From SOJA01 sp964598485 (GTDB lineage: Archaea > Thermoproteota > Bathyarchaeia > Bathyarchaeales > Bathycorpusculaceae), in assembly GCA_964598485.1 (NCBI GenBank), contig CAZRCD010000004.1:62001-126000 (forward strand): 64,000 nucleotides of DNA, read 5' to 3'. Made by a program: the position numbers and the translations under genes. Below, piece after piece: positions 16,834 to 25,896 of the stretch. Each line of letters begins with the position of its first letter. The first letter of the stretch is position 1. The notes below the pieces were generated by a model. The model was not told the origin of the DNA and did no database searches. It worked only from the letters and a program-made list of their open reading frames with translations.

Positions 16834-18192
16834 ATGAAAATGTTTGAATATCTGATGCCTTGGCTATTATACGCAATAATCCTTATTGTTGCAATCATTG
16901 TTTTGATCCTCAGCCCAAGATACACTGTGGTTCCTGTACATCAGGCTCATGTGGTTGTCAGAAGGAAAGGAAGGACAGTCTATTGCTCAAGAAAAACATT
17001 TGCTAGTAGCTACTGGTTCATGCCTTTGTTACAGAGACGAGCAATTCTCCCATTGGAGAACATTAAACTTGATATTGAGGATATTCCTTTACGAGATAAG
17101 GACATGGCAAAATTCATTGGAGATGTCAGATGTTGGATTAGTATAGAAGACCCTGGTCTTGCAGCAGAAAAGTTGGGCAAAGTTGAGGCTGAACAGAAGG
17201 CAAGAGGCTTTGAGGCAATAGAGGCAGATGTCAAAGATCTTATACAGGCAATAACAAGGAACTCGTCAATGAAAATGGATGTATTTGCCATAATGAAGGA
17301 GAGAGAAAAATTCAGCAATGAAGTTCAGAAAGAAGTTGCTCCTATTCTAAAGGATGAATGGGGCATCAAAGTTGCAGACCTAGAAGTTATCCACTTCATT
17401 GACACTGAGGGATACCATGTTATCAAAGATTTGGAAAAGAGACAGGCGAAAGTGATCGAAGCAGAAACAAGAAAGCAGGTAGCAATGCAGGAGAAAGATG
17501 CAGCCATGAGTGAAGCTGTTGCAGAGCAAGAGAAAGAAACCAAAAAGGCTGAAGCAGAAGAGTCTTACAGGAAGAGGCAGATTGAGAAGGATGAAAAGCT
17601 AGGAATAGCAACACAGGATAAGAATCTAAAAATTTCTAAGGCTGAAAAAGAGGCCAACATACAGGCTGTTGAGGCAAAGAGGAAAATGGAAGTCGGGACT
17701 GCAGAAGTTGAAAAAGAAGCTAGAATTGAAAATGCAAAGGGAGAAGCAGAATCCATCAAATTAAAAGGTTTCGCTGAAGCAGATGTCTCTAAGCAGAAAT
17801 TGTTTGCAGAGGCAGAGGGAACAGAGAAGAAAGCTGTGGCTCTCAAGCAGTACACTGATGCGGGCTTATCCTTGGAAGTAATCAAAGCTAACATAGAGAT
17901 TAAGAAGGCTCAGTTTGGTGCTCTAGCTGAAGGACTCAAAGTAGCAAAAATCAACTTAGTTACAAGTGGAGAAAGCAACATCTTAGGCATCCCAATAAGT
18001 GCAGAGACAGGAGCAGACCTTGGAGCCATGTTGGTAGCTTTGCAAAATCAGGGAATAGACATCAAAGCTCTTCTTGAAAAGCTGCCAATTTCAGAAGCAG
18101 CAAAATTAGCTATAGCTGCAAAAGCAGGAGTCGAAGTAGTTAAAGAAGCAGATGCACAGCAAGCAAAAAAGGCAAGGAAGCAAACTAAATGA
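16834..18192 (+). CDS. SPFH/band 7 (flotillin-like) membrane protein
   Basis: 452 residues. One N-terminal membrane segment (LLYAIILIVAIIVLIL, about 8-28) is followed by an SPFH domain (about 35-190) and a long Ala/Glu/Lys-rich coiled coil (about 190-370) with repeated AEAE/KAEAEE units, then a Gly/Ala-rich C-terminus. This is the flotillin layout, which scaffolds membrane domains. The 86-aa gene downstream overlaps the stop codon, so the two proteins are probably made together. Confidence 0.88.
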   Translation: MKMFEYLMPWLLYAIILIVAIIVLILSPRYTVVPVHQAHVVVRRKGRTVYCSRKTFASSYWFMPLLQRRAILPLENIKLDIEDIPLRDKDMAKFIGDVRCWISIEDPGLAAEKLGKVEAEQKARGFEAIEADVKDLIQAITRNSSMKMDVFAIMKEREKFSNEVQKEVAPILKDEWGIKVADLEVIHFIDTEGYHVIKDLEKRQAKVIEAETRKQVAMQEKDAAMSEAVAEQEKETKKAEAEESYRKRQIEKDEKLGIATQDKNLKISKAEKEANIQAVEAKRKMEVGTAEVEKEARIENAKGEAESIKLKGFAEADVSKQKLFAEAEGTEKKAVALKQYTDAGLSLEVIKANIEIKKAQFGALAEGLKVAKINLVTSGESNILGIPISAETGADLGAMLVALQNQGIDIKALLEKLPISEAAKLAIAAKAGVEVVKEADAQQAKKARKQTK

Positions 18193-18449
18193 ACAAAATA
18201 GAACTTGACAAAATAAGCCCGAAAGCCCAAGAGTTGCTCAATATCTTTGCTAAAACAAGTGGAGTTGAGAACTTGGAGAGAGTCATCGAGGACATGACCT
18301 TTTCAGTGTATGAGTTGTTGGAGCTGATTGATACAACAAGAGACCCAAAAATCTATCCACAGGATGCAATAATAGTCATGAACACAGTGAGAGCTGTATT
18401 AGCGAAATTTACAAGGTTTGGCTCTCCATCTAAGGACATTCATCCATAA
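18189..18449 (+). CDS. Small helical protein coupled to SPFH gene
   Basis: 86 aa, mostly alpha-helical by composition, no membrane segment: LDKISPKAQELLNIFAKTSG, then EDMTFSVYELLELIDTTRDP. ATG overlaps the SPFH stop (ATGA), so translation is coupled. No recognised family. A role with the flotillin-like protein is inferred only from the coupling. Confidence 0.7.
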   Translation: MNKIELDKISPKAQELLNIFAKTSGVENLERVIEDMTFSVYELLELIDTTRDPKIYPQDAIIVMNTVRAVLAKFTRFGSPSKDIHP

Positions 18450-18487
18450 CTTTCTTCCCTTTTTCTCTGTTGTTTATCAACAATGCT

Positions 18488-18526
18488 AGAATAATCAGTT
18501 ACGCATAGTTTTAAGGGCAGAAAGAG
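18488..18526 (+). promoter_or_regulatory. Duplicated promoter element, copy 2
   Basis: AATAATCAGTTACG, then CATAGTTTTAAGGGC and AGAAAGAG; a clear relative of the element at 16625. It precedes the membrane-anchored frame at 18549. Confidence 0.5.
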
Positions 18527-18548
18527 TACAAAAGGAAAGGAGAAATTT

Positions 18549-18845
18549 GAGACAACGGAAAAACCAAAGAGAAGCAAAGCCAAACACGTCGCAGGCGTTA
18601 TCACCACAGCAATTGTCGGCGCCTTTTATATCATAGGTTACCACCCTGCAACAAGGCAACCGCACATTGAACTATTAAATGCAAGTGGAGAAATTACCGA
18701 TTCCAAAATTAAAGTGACAGCGACACTACAAAACTCTGACAACACACCTGGAATCGCAACAATAAGGTATAAGACATACTACAGCGACACAACATTCGAG
18801 ACTCAAAGAAAAGAAGTTTTCATTCCAGCTCCATGGAACGCGTGA
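18549..18845 (+). pseudogene. Membrane-anchored small protein lacking a normal start
   Basis: This frame encodes about 98 coherent residues: a Lys-rich N-terminus, a membrane segment HVAGVITTAIVGAFYIIGYH, then a beta-rich outside domain (HIELLNASGEITDSKIKVTA ... TIRYKTYYSDTTFE). There is no ATG, GTG or TTG in frame before the membrane segment. A TTG with a good GGAG site at about 18547 is one frame off and hits TAG after roughly 28 codons. One base change or indel near the start would restore a gene, so this is a recently broken gene, a sequencing error, or an unusual start. Confidence 0.45.
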
Positions 18846-18906
18846 ATCCACAAGCACCAACCTTTTCAGAGGGTTCACAGAAGTCTTTTGTCGAATTGTA
18901 AATGTT

Positions 18907-19323
18907 CTAGGTTGTTCCCATTACTGTGCAGATAACCTTTCTTTTCCTAGGATAGACATCTGTTTCCACGAAAATTAGGGATTGCCACGTGCCAAATTGC
19001 ACATGACCATCAATCACCGGCAGGGTCTTGTCTGGAGGCAAAAGCATCGATCTCAAATGGGAGTGAGCATTAGAGGGATGCCTGTAACGCTCACGTTTAG
19101 GAATTACTTTTTCAAGAAAAACCTTGATGTCGTTTAGCAGGCCGTATTCCTTCTCGGTTAAGATTAGAACTCCTGTGGCGTGAGGAGCAAAAACGTGAAC
19201 CAAACCATTTCTGACACCAGACTTGGAGACTGCTTCTTGAACTTTGTCTGTCAAGTCTGTGAAGTCTATCTCACCCTTTGTTGAAAAAGAAAATCTTGTG
19301 TTGAAAACTTTAAAGTCTGCCAT
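18907..19323 (-). CDS. YjbQ/UPF0047 family protein
   Basis: 138 residues, normal length. Conserved family elements are HVFAPHATGVLILTEKE (His-Ala-Thr-Gly), the RHPSNAHSHLRSMLLPPDKT metal-binding stretch and the closing VQFGTWQSLIFVETD. The family has been reported to have weak thiamine-phosphate synthase activity; its cellular role is unclear. Single gene; the upstream 700 bases on this strand hold no other gene. Confidence 0.93.
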   Translation of the reverse strand: MADFKVFNTRFSFSTKGEIDFTDLTDKVQEAVSKSGVRNGLVHVFAPHATGVLILTEKEYGLLNDIKVFLEKVIPKRERYRHPSNAHSHLRSMLLPPDKTLPVIDGHVQFGTWQSLIFVETDVYPRKRKVICTVMGTT

Positions 19324-19477
19324 ATTCTTTTTTACTCCAGCACTTTTGTCGCTGTCATTTCATCTATATACTTGCTGCCTTTGAAAAACTTTTTCACGAT
19401 CTCCTAGTCAACACTAACACAGCGTGGTTTCAAACACTTCCAATTCCACAGTACTATTGCGTTACAAAGGGAACTGT

Positions 19478-19753
19478 GTTGATGCTTTCGTATACGCGGC
19501 AGGTCTGGTGAACACTGGTGAAGCATCATTTTGAACGTAATATGGAGACCACTAAAGTCACCAAACAGTGAAGATCACACCTAAACAAGAGGAAAAGATC
19601 AACCGTTTAGCCTACGTAAACAAGACAACATTTGTGTGCTCATGGGAAATAAGAAAGAAAAACCGTTTTTGAACAGCTAAATCTTGACATCTAAACGCTG
19701 GTGAAATCTCTCAGATTGAATATGGCATGCAAGGCGTATACGAAAGCATCAAC
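19478..19753. repeat. 276-bp element bounded by a perfect 20-bp inverted repeat
   Basis: GTTGATGCTTTCGTATACGC at 19478-19497 recurs in inverted form at 19734-19753, with 236 bases between. The interior has only short broken frames (for example VKITPKQEEKINRLAYVNKT over 34 codons). This looks like terminal inverted repeats of a small decayed element. No flanking target duplication was obvious. The wider gap 19324-20027 holds no gene I can support. Confidence 0.6.
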
Positions 19754-20027
19754 CAAATCCCAGTTTTTCATCGAACAGAAAGGTGGAGTTGGATGTGTTA
19801 GCTTTTTTGAATTGATGACCAGTTTCACGTTTTCGTTTATTTGATACATTTGTTTTTTCTCTACTGTTTCTGCAATTTTTCAGAGTTTTTGGTGAAATTG
19901 TGATAATTTGCAGAAAATGGTTTAGTCCTGTTTTTTTGGTGGTTTTTGTGCCAAGTCCATAGATTTTCGTAGGTTCTTCTAAGAGGCTACGATGTTCTTT
20001 CGGAAAAACATAAATGTGCAGTATAAT

Positions 20028-20042
20028 GCATAATAGTTATGC
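20028..20042 (+). promoter_or_regulatory. Palindromic operator GCATAA-TAG-TTATGC
   Basis: Perfect 6-base arms around a 3-base centre, 10 bases before the start codon of a ribbon-helix-helix gene and just after GTATAAT. The position and symmetry fit autoregulation by the RHH protein. Confidence 0.5.
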
Positions 20043-20051
20043 GTGGTTCAT

Positions 20052-20222
20052 ATGAGTGATGAAGATAAATACACAAGCATCAGAGTTAAGCGTTCTACAG
20101 TAGACGAATTGAAAAGCATAGGCCGTAAAGGCGAAACATACAACAATATTATCCTTTGGCTCTTAGCCCATAGACCTAAACGTAGGATCGCCAAGAAAGA
20201 CGATAAAAAAATATGGAAATAG
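20052..20222 (+). CDS. Ribbon-helix-helix (antitoxin-like) small protein
   Basis: 56 residues: MSDEDKYTSIRVKRSTVDEL, then KSIGRKGETYNNIILWLLAH and a basic tail. The short strand (TSIRV) followed by two helices fits the VapB/DUF7557-type RHH fold, which binds DNA as a dimer. No toxin gene (such as PIN-domain VapC) follows, so it may be a solitary regulator or an orphan antitoxin. Too short to be caught by standard length cut-offs. Confidence 0.65.
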   Translation: MSDEDKYTSIRVKRSTVDELKSIGRKGETYNNIILWLLAHRPKRRIAKKDDKKIWK

Positions 20223-20409
20223 GTTTTGCTCTCCGAGCACTACCAGCTTTTCACTCTCGCAAATTATAGCCTTTGCTGTTTGCTAAGTGGATTCTGAAAT
20301 GCTGTTGATGTCTAGACTTCACCAACATCGAGAAGTGACCTTTTTACACAAGTTAGGGTTGGGGTAAACTGTTAAAAAATATCTACTTGCTAAGAATTCT
20401 ATAAACGCA

Positions 20410-21822
20410 TCAGCCACAATTTAGGTATTGTAACAGCAATTCTTCAATTTTCTCTGGATTGCTAGCCAGTTTCTTCTGCAAGTTCCCATCTTTGTAAGAT
20501 TCCAGCTTGCTTATTATTCCATCTGTCACTCTTTTTGGAAAAACGTCGTCTACCTCGTAGTAACTTCTGTCTCTCTTGAGACTTTTTGCGGATTCAATGC
20601 AAGATAATGGAAGAACCTTGTACTTCCTGTTTCTCTTAACAATTTTTTCAGCGTTCAAGTCTTCAGCAATTTTCATAGCCTTTTCTGGATTTTTCAATCC
20701 ATATTCCACGGCTAATGCGATTCCAGCCAGCAGCAGATAGGTATTTGCTGATGGGTCTGGGGCTCTGAACTCGAAAGTCCGCGCATGACTTCCTGTTCCT
20801 TTGATGTCTTTTCTGAAGCTCCACCATAATGGTATTCGGATTAAAGCCAAACGGTTTCTTGTTCCCCAGCAAATATACGCTGGTGATTCTTTGCGGGAAA
20901 TAAACCGCAAATATGAAACGGGTGTAGTGTTTCCGAAGGCTGTTAGGCTTGGGGCAAACTCAAGAATTCCCCCAATCATCTGTTTTGCTTCAACCGTCAA
21001 GTTTCCCTTGAAATCTGTAATTATGTTCCTGTCCTTTTTCAATCCGTAAAGGTGGACGTGCATTCCATTTCCAGCGTGCTTCAAAGCTGGTTTAGGGGAA
21101 AAAGAAACGTAGACTCCGTGTCTTGTGCAAGTGTTTCTGATGATCCATTTGGCAATGGTTACGGTTTCCGCCATCTTACTCAGGTTTTGTGGTAGAAACT
21201 CTATTTCATGCTGTTCCATTATGTAACCAGTTTTGGAGTGAAAACTGCCAACTTCTGCATGCCCATATTTTGTAGCTATGCCTACGTCTGCAAGGGTGAC
21301 TAAAACTTCATTTCTTAAGTTTTCAAACTTAGTAAAGGGCATGGACTCGTGGTAGTTTCTTTCAGGAACTTCTTGGAAAACGGTTTCTTCCTGTTTATGA
21401 ATTATGTAGAATTCCAGTTCAGCTAAAGCTTTAAGAGTTATGCCAGTGGAAGAACGCAGCTTTTCTTCCGCTCTCAAAAGGATGTTTTCGGGGGCGATGT
21501 CCAAGGGTTTTCCGTTTTCATCAAGGTATTTGCATAAAATGTTTAGTGTTGGTATCGAGTTGAATGGATTGGTAAAGGCAGTTTCTGTTTTGGGCATTAT
21601 GTATATGTCGCTGTTGTTCGGATTAATGTAGGAGAATAAGCTTGAACCGTCAACTCTTTCTCCGAATTCTAAAATTTCTTGAAGTCTCTCCTTATTTTTA
21701 ACCGTGAAACTTAGGGTTTTAAGGCGGCAGTCTTCAGGGATGTGACAAAGGTTTAGGATTTTTATGTCTTCTTTCTGAACCAGTTTGAGAATGTCTTCTT
21801 TGATAGAGCCTTGCGTTTTCAT
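20410..21822 (-). CDS. glnA: Glutamine synthetase family protein
   Basis: 470 aa. ATP-dependent ligation of ammonia to glutamate is the family reaction. Visible are ALAELEFYIIH (metal-binding Glu), HAEVGSFHSKTGYIMEQHEIEF, HAGNGMHVHLYG (substrate/ATP loop), the NRLALIRIP segment and FEFRAPDPSANTYLLLAGIA. The flap region reads RFISRKESPAYICWGTRNR where typical enzymes have PGYEAP, so it is divergent there. A gamma-glutamyl-amine ligase of the same fold is possible. It is transcribed alone and diverges from lonB. Confidence 0.8.
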   Translation of the reverse strand: MKTQGSIKEDILKLVQKEDIKILNLCHIPEDCRLKTLSFTVKNKERLQEILEFGERVDGSSLFSYINPNNSDIYIMPKTETAFTNPFNSIPTLNILCKYLDENGKPLDIAPENILLRAEEKLRSSTGITLKALAELEFYIIHKQEETVFQEVPERNYHESMPFTKFENLRNEVLVTLADVGIATKYGHAEVGSFHSKTGYIMEQHEIEFLPQNLSKMAETVTIAKWIIRNTCTRHGVYVSFSPKPALKHAGNGMHVHLYGLKKDRNIITDFKGNLTVEAKQMIGGILEFAPSLTAFGNTTPVSYLRFISRKESPAYICWGTRNRLALIRIPLWWSFRKDIKGTGSHARTFEFRAPDPSANTYLLLAGIALAVEYGLKNPEKAMKIAEDLNAEKIVKRNRKYKVLPLSCIESAKSLKRDRSYYEVDDVFPKRVTDGIISKLESYKDGNLQKKLASNPEKIEELLLQYLNCG

Positions 21823-21969
21823 TTGGAAACATCCTTTAAGACAATAAATTGGAGGAATATATTATGTCAAGTTTCTCTTATTTTAACTCTCTCAAAACGA
21901 GACTTCTGCACTGAGCAGTTTACCCGTTACAGGTTGTTTTGTTATCCATTTCTATCATATTATCAACTC

Positions 21970-21991
21970 TGAAATAACCTCTATAATAATT
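21970..21991 (+). promoter_or_regulatory. Shared promoter word upstream of lonB
   Basis: Identical over 22 bases to 10812-10833 (TGAAATAACC...TATAATAATT). Starts 84 bases before the lonB start codon, and the intervening leader has no gene. Suggests a common activator or BRE/TATA variant for lonB and the zinc-ribbon gene. Confidence 0.6.
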
Positions 21992-22053
21992 GTAAGACAT
22001 GTTCTATTTTGAGAAAGGTTTGCTGACGGTTCATAAGGTAAAGGTGTCTAAAT

Positions 22054-24297
22054 TTGCAATCTAACTACTTTGGAAACGAAGTTGAAACAATAGAACGAAA
22101 AGTTAAGGGAAGAACTGTTGGAATAAACTGGGATTGGGCGAACTTTAAAGACACCAAAGGTTTTCCAGTGGATGACAACCTTATAAACTGGGTCATCGGA
22201 CAGGATCAAGCGTTAAACGAATGTTTCTTATGTCTGGACGAATTGGTGCACAAACTGAAGTATCTTGAAAAAACAAAATGGTATGAAAGCTGGAGCAGCC
22301 CAGAAAATCCGAAGCCCGTAGCTAAAACTATGATAAGTCCAGGACCATATTTAATGCTGTTGGGTGATCCTGGAACAGGAAAGTCATTAATTGGAAGGGC
22401 TTTAGCTGAAAAACTCACGCAAATATACGAGGAAAACGGCACAAAGCTGTTTGATCTTTTATGTTGGAAAAACCCTGTTTTGCCGAGCCAGCCTAAAATT
22501 TCAATTCATAAGGCTGGTGAAGGAAAAAAGATTCAGCGAAAAGAGCAGCTTAAGGAGCTTAAAAGCAAATTCATTACGAAAGTAGGCTTAAAAGCATTGC
22601 AAATGTTTCTGATACTGACAGGACTGCTTCTCTTATCTTTGGGCTTTTACTTCATGCTTCAGGCTTGGCAGACGTGGAACGCAAATGCGATGTTTCTGGG
22701 AGAACCACTTCAGGAATATTACAATGGCAACTTTTTGGATTACCTTGCTGGAAGGTTTGTTGGTTTAGTGCCGTTAACGTTCATTCCTGGTGGGAGCCTG
22801 ATTTTCTTCGGTGTTTTTATATGGTGGTTCTCAAGATTAGGCGGTTTAGGAGGCCTTAAGGGCATTGGGGGAGCGCAGCAATCGGACGTTCCGAAACTGA
22901 TTGTGGATAGCAGTTCTGGGCATGCACCTTTTGTTGATGCGACAGGGCATAGAAGTTCTCAGCTTTTCGGTTCAATAGCTTGGGATCCCTATCAGACTGG
23001 TGGTTTGGGAACACCTGAACATCAGAGGGTTACCGCTGGAGATGCGCATAGGGCGTCTCTTGGCATACTGTACATTGATGAGATAAAGAATCTCGATCCA
23101 GAAGAGGCTGTAACACTTTTAACAGTGCTTGAGGACGGACAGCTTCCAATAACTGTGAGAGATCGGTTTCATGGTGGAGGCACAGCTGCTATGGCAGTGT
23201 CAACGGAGCCTGTGCCTGCTATAACGTTTCTGGTTGGGGCTGGGAACTTCGACAGCATAAGCAAGATTCATCCAGCCTTGATGGATCGTATTTATGGTTA
23301 TGGCAAAGTTGTGAGAATGAATAATGACATGCCTAACACGTTGGAGAATAGGCGTAAATACGTGCAGTACATAGTGCAGGAAGTTAAACGTTTTAACCTT
23401 GCGCCATTCAGTAGGGAAGCGTGCAAGGAGATTGTGGAAGAGGGTAGGCGAAGAAGTAACAAGAAAGATGCTTTGACGACGAAGTTTAGACCTTTGATTT
23501 CGATTATTAAGACTGCTGCAACGCTGGCGATGAATGAGGATTGCAAAGTTGTTGAAAGAAGGCATGTTCGGGATGCTATAGAAAATCACTGTAAGACAAT
23601 TCAGAGGCAGATATTGGAGCATGAAATTAACGAGAGAGGCAAGCTTTTGGAAATTAAGCCTGAAGGAGTTAAACCTGGCCAGATACACGGTTTGGCTGTT
23701 GTTAGAGATCCGTACAGCGGAGAAATGACTGGCAGTGTCTTGTGCGTTAAGGCTAACATGGCTAAGATAAGTGAGCTTCCAAGAAATTATTCATTTAAGG
23801 GTTATTATAATGTGACTGGGGTGGCTAAGGGTCAGAGTTTCATTGCGGATAGTATAGTGAAAGTTAGAAGTGTGATTCTGCAGAAATATGGGGTTGATAT
23901 AGCGCAGGACTTTTTGACGCATATTGATTTCGCTCAGTCTTATGGTGTGGATGGTCCTTCGGCTGGTGTGACGATGGCTGTGTTGCTTTGTTCGCTTATT
24001 GAGGGGAAGATGATAAGGCAGGATGTGGCTGTTACTGGAGAGATAAATCTTGGTGTTGGAGATTCTATTCAAATAACCGCTGTTGGTGGGGTTTACGAGA
24101 AGATTAAGGCTGCTGAGGCTTGGGGTTTCAAGAGGGTGGTTGTTCCTAAAAAGAATTATGAACATTCGATTGATGTTAAGGATTATAAAATTAAGGTTGT
24201 GCCAGCAGCCACATTAGATGACTACTTAAGAGAATGCTTGGTTGAAAAGCCAACGCTCAAAATTCCAATTCAAACTTACAAGCGCAAGAAACACTAA
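22054..24297 (+). CDS. lonB: Archaeal membrane-anchored ATP-dependent protease LonB
   Basis: 747 residues. AAA+ Walker A is LMLLGDPGTGKSLIGRALAE; two membrane segments lie between the Walker motifs (about 185-205 and 235-270), as in LonB of other archaea. The protease domain carries the Ser-Lys dyad: S636 in DGPSAGVTMA and K683 in VGGVYEKIKAA. It degrades unfolded or regulatory proteins at the membrane. TTG start; AGGTG about 10 bases upstream. The shared promoter word suggests co-regulation with the zinc-ribbon gene next to Hsp20. Confidence 0.95.
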   Translation: MQSNYFGNEVETIERKVKGRTVGINWDWANFKDTKGFPVDDNLINWVIGQDQALNECFLCLDELVHKLKYLEKTKWYESWSSPENPKPVAKTMISPGPYLMLLGDPGTGKSLIGRALAEKLTQIYEENGTKLFDLLCWKNPVLPSQPKISIHKAGEGKKIQRKEQLKELKSKFITKVGLKALQMFLILTGLLLLSLGFYFMLQAWQTWNANAMFLGEPLQEYYNGNFLDYLAGRFVGLVPLTFIPGGSLIFFGVFIWWFSRLGGLGGLKGIGGAQQSDVPKLIVDSSSGHAPFVDATGHRSSQLFGSIAWDPYQTGGLGTPEHQRVTAGDAHRASLGILYIDEIKNLDPEEAVTLLTVLEDGQLPITVRDRFHGGGTAAMAVSTEPVPAITFLVGAGNFDSISKIHPALMDRIYGYGKVVRMNNDMPNTLENRRKYVQYIVQEVKRFNLAPFSREACKEIVEEGRRRSNKKDALTTKFRPLISIIKTAATLAMNEDCKVVERRHVRDAIENHCKTIQRQILEHEINERGKLLEIKPEGVKPGQIHGLAVVRDPYSGEMTGSVLCVKANMAKISELPRNYSFKGYYNVTGVAKGQSFIADSIVKVRSVILQKYGVDIAQDFLTHIDFAQSYGVDGPSAGVTMAVLLCSLIEGKMIRQDVAVTGEINLGVGDSIQITAVGGVYEKIKAAEAWGFKRVVVPKKNYEHSIDVKDYKIKVVPAATLDDYLRECLVEKPTLKIPIQTYKRKKH

Positions 24298-24298
24298 G

Positions 24299-24332
24299 AG
24301 GCGATATCTCCCGCAAATCCCCTCCTTTTCTG
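24299..24332 (-). repeat. Dispersed GGGG..TTGCGGGAGA-type repeat, copy 4
   Basis: Minus-strand reading AAAAGGAGGGGATTTGCGGG then AGATATCGC. It starts immediately after the lonB stop codon. The following 24333-24773 gap has no gene I can support. Confidence 0.6.
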
Positions 24333-24773
24333 AAAGCAGAGTTACCGAGTTCCAATCCCAGATCTATTTTGTTCCAAATATCGGTGAATGTTAAAAAAAT
24401 ATAGGGGTAATCATTTTATGTGTTGGAAAGAAGTTTAAATTGCTTACGATTGCGTGATTTTCTAATATGGTTGGTGGCCTATGCTTGAGGACTTTTTCCT
24501 TTTATCATTTGTCGCATTTCCACCAAACTGGTGTTCTTGTTGAATCTTTCAACGTGCAGAAAGAGCAATGCTTCACTTTCTTCATTGGGCTGCAGGCTCT
24601 AAAAAGATCGACGAGATCAAAGGCATTTATATCTCCAGAAAATTCAAGAGATTTGGGTCTTACAGGGTCTAGTTATATTTTTATAAGTATAGGTAACTGT
24701 AAGATTTCTAGGCTTGAAGGAAAACCTAGTTAAAAATTGGATTCTAGAATTCTTCAGCGTGGAGAGTTCATTA

Positions 24774-25220
24774 ATGGTTAGGGAAGTTGATAAGGCTGAA
24801 ATTCGCAGATGGCGCAGAAGAGGCTTCTACAGCGAAACAGTCCTCGTAAAACTTCTACAAAAAAACGGATACAACGCCGTTCGAATCCCAGTCAGCAACC
24901 CAAGCCTCAGCCCCCTACCAGACGTCATAGCCAGAAAAAACCTACACGTCTACGCTTTTGAGGTTAAAAACGCCAAGTACTACGCTTATTTCCCAAGAAA
25001 ACAAATTGAAAAACTCTTCAGATTCCTAGACGAACTAATCCCAAGACCAAACCAATACAAACACGCAGTGCTTGCAGCACACTTGGGCAAAAAATGGATT
25101 TTCAGACAAATACAATGGAAAGACTGGGAAGAAGACAAACTGCCAGAAAAAGAAAGAATCATAAAGCGAGACAGAGGAAACTTCAAAATAGAAAACGGAG
25201 GCAAAAATGAACATGAATAA
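24774..25220 (+). CDS. hjc: Holliday junction resolvase Hjc
   Basis: Structure-specific endonuclease that resolves four-way junctions in recombination. The family pattern is present: RRRGFYSETVLVKLLQKNGY (catalytic Glu), RIPVSNPSLSPLPDVIARKN (PD motif) and AFEVKNAKYYAY (ExK). About 148 aa from ATG 24774, supported by GGAGAG upstream; TTG 24714 is possible. The C-terminal tail is longer than in minimal Hjc proteins. The stop overlaps the ABC ATPase start by 14 bases, so it is in the same transcript. Confidence 0.9.
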   Translation: MVREVDKAEIRRWRRRGFYSETVLVKLLQKNGYNAVRIPVSNPSLSPLPDVIARKNLHVYAFEVKNAKYYAYFPRKQIEKLFRFLDELIPRPNQYKHAVLAAHLGKKWIFRQIQWKDWEEDKLPEKERIIKRDRGNFKIENGGKNEHE

Positions 25221-25896
25221 AACTGTAGTCTCAGCATCTTCTTTGTGCAAGACTTACCAAATCGGCAACGTCAACATTGAAGCCTTAAAAGACATAAACC
25301 TTAAAGTTGAAAAAGGCAAATTCATAGCCATCAGCGGTCCCTCAGGTGCCGGAAAAACAACACTACTAAACATCATCGGCGGCATCGACAAGCCCACAAC
25401 CGGAAAAATCATTGTTTTTAAACACGATCTAACCATTGAAAACGAAGATTCCTTAGCAGATTTCCGATGCAACAACGTAGGCTTCGTCTTCCAATCCTAC
25501 AATCTCATATCCACATTGACTGTTGCTGAAAACATCGCTTTTCCAATGGAGTGGGCTCGCAAACCAGACGATCACATAAAAAACCATGTCGGAGAACTGT
25601 TGGAAATTGTAAACTTAGAGCACAGAACTGAACATTTCCCGTTTCAATTAAGCGGCGGTGAACAACAGCGTGTTGCCTTTGCCCGTGCGCTCGCAAATGA
25701 CCCACCATTACTTCTCGTCGATGAACCTACTGGAAATTTGGATACAAAAACAGGCTTAAAAATCGTGGAATTACTTCAGAAATTAAAAGACAAAGGCAAA
25801 ACGATTATTGTTGCAACCCATGACGAGCGAATAATCCAAATTGCAGACAATAAATTGCTTTTGGAAGGTGGAAAGCTGGTAAGTTTAGATGAGTGA
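25207..25896 (+). CDS. ABC transporter ATPase (MacB/LolD type)
   Basis: 229 aa. Walker A ISGPSGAGKTTLLNIIGGID, Q-loop FVFQSYNLISTL, signature LSGGEQQRVAFARALAND and Walker B LLLVDEPTGNLDT are intact. The family works with FtsX/MacB-type permeases in mechanotransmission or lipid/peptide export. It overlaps hjc upstream and the permease downstream (8 bases), so the three form an operon. Confidence 0.93.
   Translation: MNMNKTVVSASSLCKTYQIGNVNIEALKDINLKVEKGKFIAISGPSGAGKTTLLNIIGGIDKPTTGKIIVFKHDLTIENEDSLADFRCNNVGFVFQSYNLISTLTVAENIAFPMEWARKPDDHIKNHVGELLEIVNLEHRTEHFPFQLSGGEQQRVAFARALANDPPLLLVDEPTGNLDTKTGLKIVELLQKLKDKGKTIIVATHDERIIQIADNKLLLEGGKLVSLDE

Noticed and set aside
24467..24733. 88-codon frame between lonB and hjc
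   Set aside because: No ribosome site, unusual composition and overlap with the hjc upstream region; looks like chance.
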